Shown one piece after another: positions 1-8,151 of a DNA stretch of 61,308 nucleotides (position 1 is the first letter of the stretch; the number at the start of each line of letters is the position of its first letter). This stretch comes from an uncultured Collinsella sp. (GTDB lineage: Bacteria; Actinomycetota; Coriobacteriia; Coriobacteriales; Coriobacteriaceae), in the NCBI GenBank assembly GCA_958353395.1, contig CATWSG010000012.1, positions 1 through 61,308 of the forward strand. Direction: 5' to 3'. The notes beneath the pieces were generated by a model. That model was not told where the DNA came from. It ran no database searches and worked only from the letters and a program-made list of their open reading frames with translations. The position numbers and the translations under genes are program-made.

Positions 1-1410
1 CACGGCGACTCGCGCGGCTGGTTCAAGGAGAACTGGCAGCGCGCCAAGATGACCGCCCTGGGCATCCCCGACCTCAAGGTCGTCCAGAACAACATCTCCT
101 ACAACGACAGCCGCGGCGTCACCCGCGGCATCCACGCCGAGCCCTGGGACAAGTTCATCTCCGTGGCCCGCGGCTCGGTATTCGGCGCCTGGGTGGACCT
201 GCGCGAGGGCAGCGCCACCTACGGCAAGGTCTACACGACAGTCCTGGACCCCTCCAAGGCCATCTACGTCCCGCGCGGCGTGGGCAACTCCTTCCAGGCG
301 CTCGAGGACGGCACCGCCTACACCTACCTGGTGGACGCCCACTGGTCCCTCGAGTTGAAGAAGACGTACACCTTCGTGAACCTCGCCGACCCCGAGCTCG
401 CCATCGAATGGCCCATCCCGCTCGAGCAGGCCACCGTCTCCGAGGCCGACCTCAACCACCCGATGCTGAAGGACGTCGTCCCCATGGCGCCGAAGCGCAC
501 CCTCGTCACCGGCTGCAACGGGCAGCTGGGCCGCGCGGTCCGCGCGCTGGCCGAGGAGCGCGGCGTGGCCAAGGACTTCGACTTCTGCGACATCGACACC
601 TTCGACATGTCCGACCCGGAGGCCTATTCGCAGTACGACTGGTCGCTCTACGGCACCGTGATCAACTGCGGCGCCTACACGGCCGTGGATAAAGCGGAGA
701 CCCCCGAAGGCCGCGTGACCGCCTGGAAGGCCAACGCCACCGGCCCGGCCCTTCTCGCCCGCGCCTGCTCCGAGCACGGGATCACGCTCGTCCACGTGTC
801 CTCCGACTACGTCTTCGACGGCACCGCCGAGGTGCACGACGAGGACGAGCCCCTCAGCCCGCTGTCCGTCTACGGCCAGACCAAGGCCGCCGGCGACATC
901 GCCGTGGCCGGGTGCCCGCGCCACTACATCATGCGCTCCAGCTGGGTCATCGGCGAGGGCCACAACTTCGTGAAGACCATGAAGGCGCTCTCTGACCGCG
1001 TAGCCGACCCCGAGGACGGGCTCGAGCAGGTGACGGTCGTGGACGACCAGCTGGGCCGCCTGACCTTCACGCGCGACATGGCCGAGGCCATCTTCCACGT
1101 GCTGGGGACGCACGCTCCCTACGGAACCTACGACTGCACCGGCTCCGGCGCCGTGAGGAGCTGGGCGGACATCGCGCGCGCTGTCTTCGATGCCGCCAAC
1201 GGCAATGGCGACAAGGTCGTGCCGGTGTCGACCGCCGACTACTACGCGAGCGCCGAGGGCCCCATCGCCCCGCGCCCGGTCCACTCCGCGCTCGACCTGT
1301 CCAGGCTCGAGTCGGTCGGCTTCCACATGCCCGACTGGGAGGAGCGCCTCGTCGCTTACATGCGGCGTTCTTCTTTGTTAGCGGCTTACAGCTCTCCTAA
1401 CTATTATTAA
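1..1410 (+). CDS. rmlC-rmlD: Bifunctional RmlC-RmlD fusion (dTDP-4-dehydrorhamnose 3,5-epimerase / reductase), 5' partial
   Basis: Last two steps of dTDP-L-rhamnose synthesis in one cytoplasmic polypeptide. The frame is open from base 1, so the true start lies upstream of the window; the ATG at 49 is internal. The N-terminal part is RmlC cupin: RGIHAEPWDKF with the active-site His, YGKVY, and GVGNSFQALED. After a short linker the second domain begins with an NAD(P)-binding glycine motif (GCNGQLGRAV) and carries VSSDYVFDG and the SDR-type YGQTK catalytic motif of RmlD. The last residues (LLAAYSSPNYY) are coded by AT-rich sequence unlike the rest of the gene and do not look like a normal RmlD end. 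It is followed after 12 nt by a GT2 gene, so rhamnose is probably used by this cluster. Fusion is inferred from one continuous frame; the family assignment is firm. Confidence 0.93.
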   Translation, partial: HGDSRGWFKENWQRAKMTALGIPDLKVVQNNISYNDSRGVTRGIHAEPWDKFISVARGSVFGAWVDLREGSATYGKVYTTVLDPSKAIYVPRGVGNSFQALEDGTAYTYLVDAHWSLELKKTYTFVNLADPELAIEWPIPLEQATVSEADLNHPMLKDVVPMAPKRTLVTGCNGQLGRAVRALAEERGVAKDFDFCDIDTFDMSDPEAYSQYDWSLYGTVINCGAYTAVDKAETPEGRVTAWKANATGPALLARACSEHGITLVHVSSDYVFDGTAEVHDEDEPLSPLSVYGQTKAAGDIAVAGCPRHYIMRSSWVIGEGHNFVKTMKALSDRVADPEDGLEQVTVVDDQLGRLTFTRDMAEAIFHVLGTHAPYGTYDCTGSGAVRSWADIARAVFDAANGNGDKVVPVSTADYYASAEGPIAPRPVHSALDLSRLESVGFHMPDWEERLVAYMRRSSLLAAYSSPNYY

Positions 1411-1422
1411 GGTGGTGATTGA

Positions 1423-2325
1423 GTGTCGAAACCAACTGTCGGCGTAGTTATATTGAACTACAACTCGCATGATTTGACTCTTGCGCTTGCAAAGCGTACT
1501 GCTAGCTTGCCGAGCGTCGATTTTGTTTGCGTTGTCGACAATGCGTCGGGCGACCATTTCGATGGAGAGTTTTCGGAATCGAATATCCATTACATAAAGA
1601 GCCGAGAGAACGGTGGCTACTCCGCCGGGAACAACATTGGCCTCCGTTGGCTCGTTGAAGAGCGCTGCTGCGAATATGTCTTTATCGCAAATCCGGATGT
1701 GGAGTTCGGAGACGATGCGATTTCGGCCGTCTCCGAGGTTCTCCACAGCGACCCATGCGTAGCCGTCGCTGCTACGCGGCGCTTCGGCCATGACGGGGCA
1801 CGAGTCATGCAGTGGTACGACCTGCCGAGCCTTCAGGACGCGATTGGCTTTTGCTTCGCCGTATCGCGGAGACGCGCCGAACGACGCAGACTGGCTGCCC
1901 AGAACGATAAGGTCGCTGGTGGGGGGTTCGTCTATGTTGACGCCGTCCCCGGCGCTTTCCTCGGGATGCGCTCAAGCTTCCTCGTCGACAATGGGTACCT
2001 CGATGAGAGTACATTTCTCTATGGCGAGGAACGCATCCTCGGCAAGCAGGTCGAACTAGCGGGCCTCAGGGAGGCCGTTGTCTGCGATGCGACATACGTG
2101 CACGATCACGCTCGTGGGCGTTTCTCGAGTGTCGACACCTTCGAGAGAGACCATCGCTCAATCGTCCTTTATTTCGAGAGGTTCCGGCTTGCTGGGCCGG
2201 TTGGGCTTGCGCTCCTCCGCCTCTGCACGGCCCTCGGCAGCGCGGAGTACAGGATTGCCTGCAGCATACATGGTTTTCTCAATCGGGATCCCGCCGCAAA
2301 GGAACCGTGTGGTGGGGCTGCATGA
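1423..2325 (+). CDS. GT2 family glycosyltransferase (rhamnosyltransferase-like)
   Basis: Cytoplasmic-face glycosyltransferase that should add a sugar, plausibly rhamnose given the upstream rmlCD, to a lipid-linked glycan. The protein of 300 residues shows the GT-A fold signature of WbbL/RfbF-type enzymes: VVILNYNS at the N-terminus, VVDNASGD near residue 37, the NGGYSAGNNIG nucleotide-binding loop near residue 65, and the acidic NPDVEF motif near residue 90. Start is GTG at 1423 behind AAGGTGG. Base composition is lower in GC than rmlCD. The next stretch (2383-3013) is a decayed second copy of this gene. Donor and acceptor cannot be read from sequence. Confidence 0.85.
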   Translation: MSKPTVGVVILNYNSHDLTLALAKRTASLPSVDFVCVVDNASGDHFDGEFSESNIHYIKSRENGGYSAGNNIGLRWLVEERCCEYVFIANPDVEFGDDAISAVSEVLHSDPCVAVAATRRFGHDGARVMQWYDLPSLQDAIGFCFAVSRRRAERRRLAAQNDKVAGGGFVYVDAVPGAFLGMRSSFLVDNGYLDESTFLYGEERILGKQVELAGLREAVVCDATYVHDHARGRFSSVDTFERDHRSIVLYFERFRLAGPVGLALLRLCTALGSAEYRIACSIHGFLNRDPAAKEPCGGAA

Positions 2326-2382
2326 TTGCCGTGTGCCGAAACATGACGAGCAGTTCTCGGATTATTACCGAGGTGGTCGCAT

Positions 2383-3013
2383 ATGACGTGCTCCGCCAAC
2401 GGAATCGTGATCCTGAACTACAAATCGCACGACTTGACGCTTGCTCTCGCGGAGCGTGCGGCGACGTTCCCGAACGTGGATTACGTCTGCGTGGTGGACG
2501 ATGCTGCTTCGGACGACTTCGCTGGGGATTTCTCCAACCCAAAGATTCACTACATCAAGAGTTAGGTGAACGGCGGGTATTTGGCGGGCTTCAACATAGG
2601 TTTGCTGGCTCATCGAGGAGAAGGGCTGCGACTACGTTTACATCGCCAACCCGGATGCGATTTTTGGGACGATCCCATTGCGGCCATAGTCGGCCTTTTC
2701 GACTCAGACCCTACTGGGGGTATAGCCTCCGCGAGGAGGAGTGGTCATGCCGGGGTTAGCAATCACTGGGCTTCGACTTCCCGACCTTCGGCAGCGCACT
2801 GAGGTCCTGCTTCTCCCTCACGAGGAAGAGGTCAGAAGCCGAGCGGCGGGACCGTCAAAACGCTCGGGGCGAGGACGGGGCAGCCGAGCTCTGGGGCGTG
2901 TGGTGCGCCTTGATGGGCGACCCGCAATCCCGAGACCTTACGAGGATCACCCCTGCGTCGAGACCTTCGACGCCAAAACGAATGAGATAATCCGCGCGAT
3001 TGAGGTGGAATAA
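2383..3013 (+). pseudogene. Decayed tandem duplicate of the upstream GT2 glycosyltransferase
   Basis: The start copies the gene at 1423: GIVILNYKSHDLTLALAER matches VVILNYNSHDLTLALAKR, and VVDDAASDDF matches VVDNASGDHF. Frame is lost at a TAG stop at 2563-2565, where the intact copy reads SRENGGYSAG and this one reads S-stop-VNGGYLAG. About 50 nt later a frameshift moves the homologous reading WLIEEKGCDYVYIANPD into another frame. Further downstream the frame changes again, and EDHPCVETFD near 2942 corresponds to the YVHDHARGRF..VDTF region of the intact copy. The remnant ends at the TAA at 3011-3013, just before the next glycosyltransferase start. It cannot make a working enzyme. Confidence 0.85.
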
Positions 3014-3014
3014 T

Positions 3015-4040
3015 TTGCCAGCTACCGTAAGCATAGTAGTTCCCGTCTACAACGTCGGCAGCTACGTCGACTACTGCGTCCGCAGCGTCCTCAGCCAGAC
3101 CTTCCCTGACTGGGAGATGGTCCTCGTCAACGATGGATCGAGCGACGACTCCGGAGAGCGATGCCGAAGATGGGCCGAGGCGGATGCGCGCATCTCTCTT
3201 GTCAATCAGGAGAACGCGGGCGTCTCCGTCGCCCGGAACAACGGGCTCGCCAGCTCGACTGGTCCTTATGTCATGTTCGTTGACCCCGACGACTGGCTTG
3301 AGCCCGATTCGCTCGAGACCCTTCTCTCGGGGATGGGGGACGGCGTCGAGATTTGCGTTGGTGACTGCCTCTTGGAAAAACACGGGCAGACCAAACTGAT
3401 TCCCATGATCAACTGCGATCAGCGCGACTTCGACAGCAACGATAGACAACGCCTCATGGCGCTCGCCCTCAACGGCAGGGGCTTCGAGTCCGCTAACGAC
3501 GTTATCCTCGGGTCGCCTTGGGGCAAGCTGTACCTTCGGTCCTTCCTCGACGAAAACGGGCTGCGTTTCAAGCCCGGGCTCAAGAAGGAGCAGGACGTTC
3601 TCTTCAACCTCAACGCCATCTCCCGCGTAAATCACCTGCGGAGGGTCCCGAGGGCCGTCTACCACTATCGGGTCAACGAGGGCTCTGTCTGCAACAGGTA
3701 CCTCCCCGACTTCGACTCTATAACCGACGACATCCTCTCGTCAATAAGGGACCTCATCGACGAGAACGGATACTCGTGGTTCGAGGGTGAATTCGACTTC
3801 AAGGTAGTCAAGATGTACGCGAAGTGCCTGAAGAGGCAGTACCTCCATCCCGAAAGCCCTCTCACAAGCCAGCAACGCGTGGAGGCCGCTCGTCGCCTCG
3901 CTGGCGCCCCCTTCTATGCCCCCACGTTCGAACGGATGGAGCTGAAGGGCATGCCCCTATCTGTTGTCGGGCTCGTGACGCTCGTGCGCATTCGGGCCTT
4001 CGGGGCCATCACCCTCATTCTCGGCAGAATGGATATCTGA
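3015..4040 (+). CDS. GT2 family glycosyltransferase (EpsJ/CpsI-like)
   Basis: Second intact GT-A glycosyltransferase of the cluster, about 341 residues. Motifs: SIVVPVYNVGSY at the N-terminus, VNDGSSDDSGE around residue 35, ENAGVSVARN around 70, the metal-binding VDPDDW around 91, and KKEQDVLFN, the usual acceptor-side catalytic acidic motif, around 190. A TTG start at 3015 is preferred because GAGGTGG (3002-3008) sits at correct spacing; an in-frame TTG at 3000 overlaps the pseudogene end and has no ribosome binding site. Stop and next ATG are separated by one base, so translation is probably coupled. Substrate unknown. Confidence 0.85.
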   Translation: MPATVSIVVPVYNVGSYVDYCVRSVLSQTFPDWEMVLVNDGSSDDSGERCRRWAEADARISLVNQENAGVSVARNNGLASSTGPYVMFVDPDDWLEPDSLETLLSGMGDGVEICVGDCLLEKHGQTKLIPMINCDQRDFDSNDRQRLMALALNGRGFESANDVILGSPWGKLYLRSFLDENGLRFKPGLKKEQDVLFNLNAISRVNHLRRVPRAVYHYRVNEGSVCNRYLPDFDSITDDILSSIRDLIDENGYSWFEGEFDFKVVKMYAKCLKRQYLHPESPLTSQQRVEAARRLAGAPFYAPTFERMELKGMPLSVVGLVTLVRIRAFGAITLILGRMDI

Positions 4041-4041
4041 T

Positions 4042-5268
4042 ATGGCTGACAGGATAAACGTCCTATGGGTCTCGAAGACGGCCCCGTATGACAACGTCCC
4101 ACATGCGGGCGGCAAGGTGCACAACTATTACCTCAAGGCGCTGCACGCCGACCCCCGCTTCGACGTAAGGCTGGTCACGTTCGCCGACTCCTTGTTCTAT
4201 CGGGAGGCGAATGACGATCTCTCCGGCTACGGGATCGAGCACGAGATAATCGAGCATAAGACCGAGGGCCTCGCTCATGCCCTCTGGGCCGGGCTGAACA
4301 TGGAGACCAGACTGAACCCTTGGAACCGCTACGGAGGTTTGACGTATAACTTCGAGGCGTTTAAAGCGCTCTCCGCGATCAGGGCCATCGCTGGCTCTGG
4401 CTATGCGCCCGACATCGTCATCCTGCAGTGGACCCAGATGGGTCTGCTCGTCGACAAGGTGAGAGCGATCTTCCCGGGGGCTAGGTTCGTCCTCATTGAA
4501 GAGGATGTCGCCTACCAGGGCGCCGAACGCGCCGCCGATATATCTGGGAGTTCGTTTTTGCGAGGAAGAGCCGCGACTCTAAAGAAGGCCGAGCTCGCCG
4601 CACTTGGTGACGCGGATCTCGTCATCCTCAACAACCGCAAGGACCTTGCACTCGTGCGCGGCGAAGGTGTCAAGACCGATTTCTGGGTTTGGTGCCCCTA
4701 TTACCAGTCGCTTCTGGGAAGCGAGCGAGCATATGACGGTCGGAGGGAGATTGTGTTCTACGGTGCCATGCGCAGGCGCGAGAACTGGTCTGCCGCGCTC
4801 TGGTTCCTCGACGAGGTCTTCCCCAGCCTCGAGGGCGATGGCTACCGTTTCACCGTCGTTGGTGCCAACCCTCCTGAGCAGCTAACCTCTCGTGTGCGCG
4901 AGGGCGTGACCTTCACCGGTTTTGTTGACTCTGTCGAGCCCTATTTTGCCCGTGCGCTTTGCCTTGTTGCTCCGCTGAGCATGGGCGCCGGCATCAAGGT
5001 CAAGGTTCTCGAGGCGATGTCCGCAGGGCTTCCCGTCCTCACGAACGACATCGGGATCGAGGGCATTCCCGCCGAGAACGGCGTCAGCTACCTTCATTGC
5101 GAGGCGCCTTCGGACTATTCAAGCTCAATCACGGCGCTTGCCAATAACCCCGGCCTTCGCGACCGTGTCAGCTGCGCCGCGAGGGGCTTGATGCGCGGAT
5201 CATTCTCCTTCGAAGCGGACGCCAAGGCCTTTCCTAACCGGGTCTTTGCTTTGGCGGTGGGCATATGA
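4042..5268 (+). CDS. GT4 family glycosyltransferase
   Basis: GT-B fold transferase of 408 residues in the glycan cluster. The C-terminal donor-binding half carries the GT4 hallmark: VAPLSMGAGIKVKVLEAM followed by SAGLPVLTND, with the conserved Glu of the E-x7-E region. The N-terminal half begins INVLWVSKTAPYDNVPHAGGK, a glycine-containing acceptor-side loop typical of GT4. No signal peptide or membrane helix is visible, so it acts on the inner membrane face. Its stop overlaps the start of the next gene by four bases (ATGA). Sugar specificity is not determinable here. Confidence 0.85.
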   Translation: MADRINVLWVSKTAPYDNVPHAGGKVHNYYLKALHADPRFDVRLVTFADSLFYREANDDLSGYGIEHEIIEHKTEGLAHALWAGLNMETRLNPWNRYGGLTYNFEAFKALSAIRAIAGSGYAPDIVILQWTQMGLLVDKVRAIFPGARFVLIEEDVAYQGAERAADISGSSFLRGRAATLKKAELAALGDADLVILNNRKDLALVRGEGVKTDFWVWCPYYQSLLGSERAYDGRREIVFYGAMRRRENWSAALWFLDEVFPSLEGDGYRFTVVGANPPEQLTSRVREGVTFTGFVDSVEPYFARALCLVAPLSMGAGIKVKVLEAMSAGLPVLTNDIGIEGIPAENGVSYLHCEAPSDYSSSITALANNPGLRDRVSCAARGLMRGSFSFEADAKAFPNRVFALAVGI

Positions 5269-6581
5269 TGTCTCGTTCCTTCTCCACAAGCAGTCTCATT
5301 AACACCAAGATCACCTTCGGAACGGTCCTGCTTGTTGTTTTTGGCTTCTCCTTCATGATGCCCGACATGTTCGCGACCTCATTGACTTATCAGACCGGAA
5401 ATCTCGCGCTTGTGGCTACGGTTATCTATCTCGTAGCTCAGCGATACAAGCCCTCTCGTGTTGCCATTTGCTCCATAGCCTTCTACCTCTTTCTCGTGAC
5501 GGCTAGCGCGCTTCATTCTTCGCCGGGCTTTGGCTTGAGCTTTGTCGTTTCGAGGGGCAGGACTGTTGTGTTTGTCTGTCTTGTCGACCTCATGCTGCGA
5601 CGAGAAAAGAGGTCTACCCTCGGCCTTCTCCTTTTCATGCTCTCACTAGCGGTCTTTGCAGACTTCATCTCGCTCGTCTTGTTTCCCGACGGACTTTCTT
5701 ATGGCGTGAACACTACCGATGGGGTCGGCTACGAACACTATTATTCTGAATGGGTTCTTGGCAACAAAAACAACCGCATGTATTGGTACATGGCCCTCGT
5801 TACCGTGGCTTACTGGCGCCATAGGCTCTCTCCGAGCTTCTTTTCGCGTCTTGGGCTCGTCGCCCTGTGTGTCGTTTCCCTGATGGGTGCGGCAATTTCG
5901 GAGTCAAGCACCTCGATTGTCGCTCTTTCTATCATGTCATGTGGCGTCCTCATGGGAATCTGGCCGGAGCTCCTTCCTTTGCCCAGAGTCAACGGCTACG
6001 TCCTCGCCGGGGTCTACCTGGCTTTTGCCGTCGCGATGATTGTGGGGAACGTCGGGTTTCTCGGTGACTTTGTGCAACAAGCATTCGGGAAAGATTTAAC
6101 GTTCACGGGCCGCGCAGACGTTTGGACAAAAGCATTGGCGCTGATTGCCCAGCGGCCCTTGTCTGGCTGGGGCTACTATGACCCTGATTCGGCGTCGATT
6201 CTGTATGGCCGATGGGATTTTGCTAACGCGCACAACCAGATTCTGGAATCCCTTTTCGAGGGTGGCCTGCTTTTCCTGCTGATCTCGTCTGCCCCCATTG
6301 TCTGCATATTGCATTCCTCTAGAAAATGCCGATCTTCGAGAGCCGGTGACTTCACCACTCTCGCGATACTGGCGCTTCTCGTAGATATGCTTCTGGAGCA
6401 AATACTTGGCATGAAAATCGTTTGGGTCCTACTCCTGCTCTTTGACAGCATGCTCATCGATGATGAGTTGAGAGCCGAGGGGGCAATTGAAGCCGTCCCT
6501 GATCTTCCCTTGCGTCGCCCAGCATCTCCTTTGCGGAATGGACACATGGCGTTAGGAGGTAGCCATGCAGACTGGAAATAG
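5265..6581 (+). CDS. Wzy/O-antigen ligase-like polysaccharide polymerase
   Basis: Polytopic membrane protein of 438 residues with about ten hydrophobic helices and a large loop in the second half. It contains the Wzy_C-type motif around residue 280: TGRADVWTKALALIAQRPLSGWGY, followed by AHNQILESLFEGG, where the Arg and His residues are typical of Wzy polymerases and WaaL-type ligases. In this cluster it most likely polymerises repeat units after flipping. The start overlaps the GT4 stop; the 3' end overlaps the flippase start by 17 bases. Polymerase and ligase cannot be told apart by sequence; the neighbouring Wzx makes polymerase more likely. Confidence 0.82.
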   Translation: MMSRSFSTSSLINTKITFGTVLLVVFGFSFMMPDMFATSLTYQTGNLALVATVIYLVAQRYKPSRVAICSIAFYLFLVTASALHSSPGFGLSFVVSRGRTVVFVCLVDLMLRREKRSTLGLLLFMLSLAVFADFISLVLFPDGLSYGVNTTDGVGYEHYYSEWVLGNKNNRMYWYMALVTVAYWRHRLSPSFFSRLGLVALCVVSLMGAAISESSTSIVALSIMSCGVLMGIWPELLPLPRVNGYVLAGVYLAFAVAMIVGNVGFLGDFVQQAFGKDLTFTGRADVWTKALALIAQRPLSGWGYYDPDSASILYGRWDFANAHNQILESLFEGGLLFLLISSAPIVCILHSSRKCRSSRAGDFTTLAILALLVDMLLEQILGMKIVWVLLLLFDSMLIDDELRAEGAIEAVPDLPLRRPASPLRNGHMALGGSHADWK

Positions 6582-8115
6582 CCCCTCGCGCGCACATCGG
6601 CTGGTTGTCACCATGTTGACGACAGGTGTTGCTACGCTTTTGGCCTTCGCAATCAATTTCCTACTGACACCCTATATTACCGAGAGGCTCGGCGTCGAGG
6701 CATACGGGTTCATAACGCTCGCGAACACGTTTGTGAGCTATGCGATGATTGCCATGACTGCGCTCAACTCATTCTCCACCCGTTTCATTGCCGTCGAGTA
6801 CCAGAGGGGTGACAAGAAGGCCGCAAGCACTTATTTTACTTCGCTATTCTTTGCTAATGCGGCAGTTAGCCTTGTTATCTTCCTCTGTATGCTGCCGGTC
6901 ATAGCGAACATTGATGGCGTACTTGATGTCCCTGCCAGACTTGTCTCCGACGTTCAGTACTTATTCGTGCTCGTGTTCGTCAACTTCCTTGTAACAAACG
7001 GTTCAAACTCCTTCTCCTCAGCGGCCTACACGAAGAATAGATTGGATATTTACGGCTTGTTCCAGGTCGCCTCGTACGTTGTCGAGGCCGCCATCCTCGT
7101 CGCTCTTTATGCTGTTTTCGATGCTCACGCCTACTTCTATGGGCTTGGACTGCTGGCTGCCGGTCTCGTTCTCTTCGCCGGCAATATGTGCATATATAGG
7201 CGGCTGACTCCTGACATAAAACTTCGTCCAAGCCTATTTTCGTTAGGCGCAATGAAGACCCTGTTCGTGAACGGGATCTGGAACTCGATTAACAATTTAG
7301 GAAATTTGCTTATCAGCGGGATTGACCTTCTGCTTGCGAATGTGCTTCTAAGCGCGGTCGCGATGGGCCAACTCTCGCTATCGCGGACTTTCAGCAGTGT
7401 CTTCAGCAGGCTCTACCAGCTTGTCTCCCAGGCTTTCCAGCCATTGTTCTTGGAGAGCTACTCCTCAGACAACAGAGAAGCTCTCCTGTCTCGGCTTAAG
7501 CTATCAAGCAAGATGTCGGGCTATTTTGCCAGCTTGGTCTTCGCTGGGTTTTTTGCTCTCGGTATTCCTTTTTTCGAGCTTTGGATCCCGGGTCAAGACA
7601 TCTCACTTGTTTACAGCCTCACGATGATCGGTATTGTGGGTTCCTTCTTCGAGGGTTTAGTCAACCCCCTCTACTACATCTATACACTGACGCTGAAAAA
7701 CAAGGTTCCTACCGCCATTACCGTTATCGGCGGGGTGGTAAGTGTCATCGGAACAGTTGTACTCCTCGAGTTTACGGATTTGGGTGTCTACGGCTGCGCG
7801 ATAACCACGACGGCAGTCACCAGCTTGATCGCTATCGTTACGAATCCACTTTACATGACTCATGTTCTCGGGATTTCGCACATGACTTTTTATCCCACTT
7901 TCGCTAGGAGTTTTCTCGCTTGTGTCCTCATGAGTTTCGCATTCTCTGCCGTTTCCTGTCTTGCAGCACCAGTGAATTGGGCGTCTTTTATTCTGTGCGT
8001 CCTTTTGTGTGGAGTTCTAAGTGCTCCTATTTACATTCTGGCTGCCCTCAATCGCAACGAAAGGTATTCGGTCGCTTTGATGTTGAGGAAAAAATATTCG
8101 GAACGAAATTCTTGA
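6565..8115 (+). CDS. Wzx-type flippase (polysaccharide biosynthesis protein, MATE/MOP superfamily)
   Basis: Membrane protein of 516 residues with 12-14 predicted helices spread evenly over its length, as in Wzx/RfbX flippases. The N-terminal segment TLLAFAINFLLTPYITERLGVEAYGFITLANTF has the typical first two helices with the conserved LGVEAYG turn. It should move undecaprenyl-pyrophosphate-linked repeat units across the membrane for the Wzy-like polymerase encoded just upstream. A strong AGGAGGT precedes the ATG at 6565, which lies inside the 3' end of the polymerase gene. AT-rich codon use ends here: the next gene returns to high GC. Confidence 0.88.
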   Translation: MQTGNSPSRAHRLVVTMLTTGVATLLAFAINFLLTPYITERLGVEAYGFITLANTFVSYAMIAMTALNSFSTRFIAVEYQRGDKKAASTYFTSLFFANAAVSLVIFLCMLPVIANIDGVLDVPARLVSDVQYLFVLVFVNFLVTNGSNSFSSAAYTKNRLDIYGLFQVASYVVEAAILVALYAVFDAHAYFYGLGLLAAGLVLFAGNMCIYRRLTPDIKLRPSLFSLGAMKTLFVNGIWNSINNLGNLLISGIDLLLANVLLSAVAMGQLSLSRTFSSVFSRLYQLVSQAFQPLFLESYSSDNREALLSRLKLSSKMSGYFASLVFAGFFALGIPFFELWIPGQDISLVYSLTMIGIVGSFFEGLVNPLYYIYTLTLKNKVPTAITVIGGVVSVIGTVVLLEFTDLGVYGCAITTTAVTSLIAIVTNPLYMTHVLGISHMTFYPTFARSFLACVLMSFAFSAVSCLAAPVNWASFILCVLLCGVLSAPIYILAALNRNERYSVALMLRKKYSERNS

Positions 8116-8151
8116 ACGCTTTAATTCAAATAATGAGAGGGAAATTGAAAG

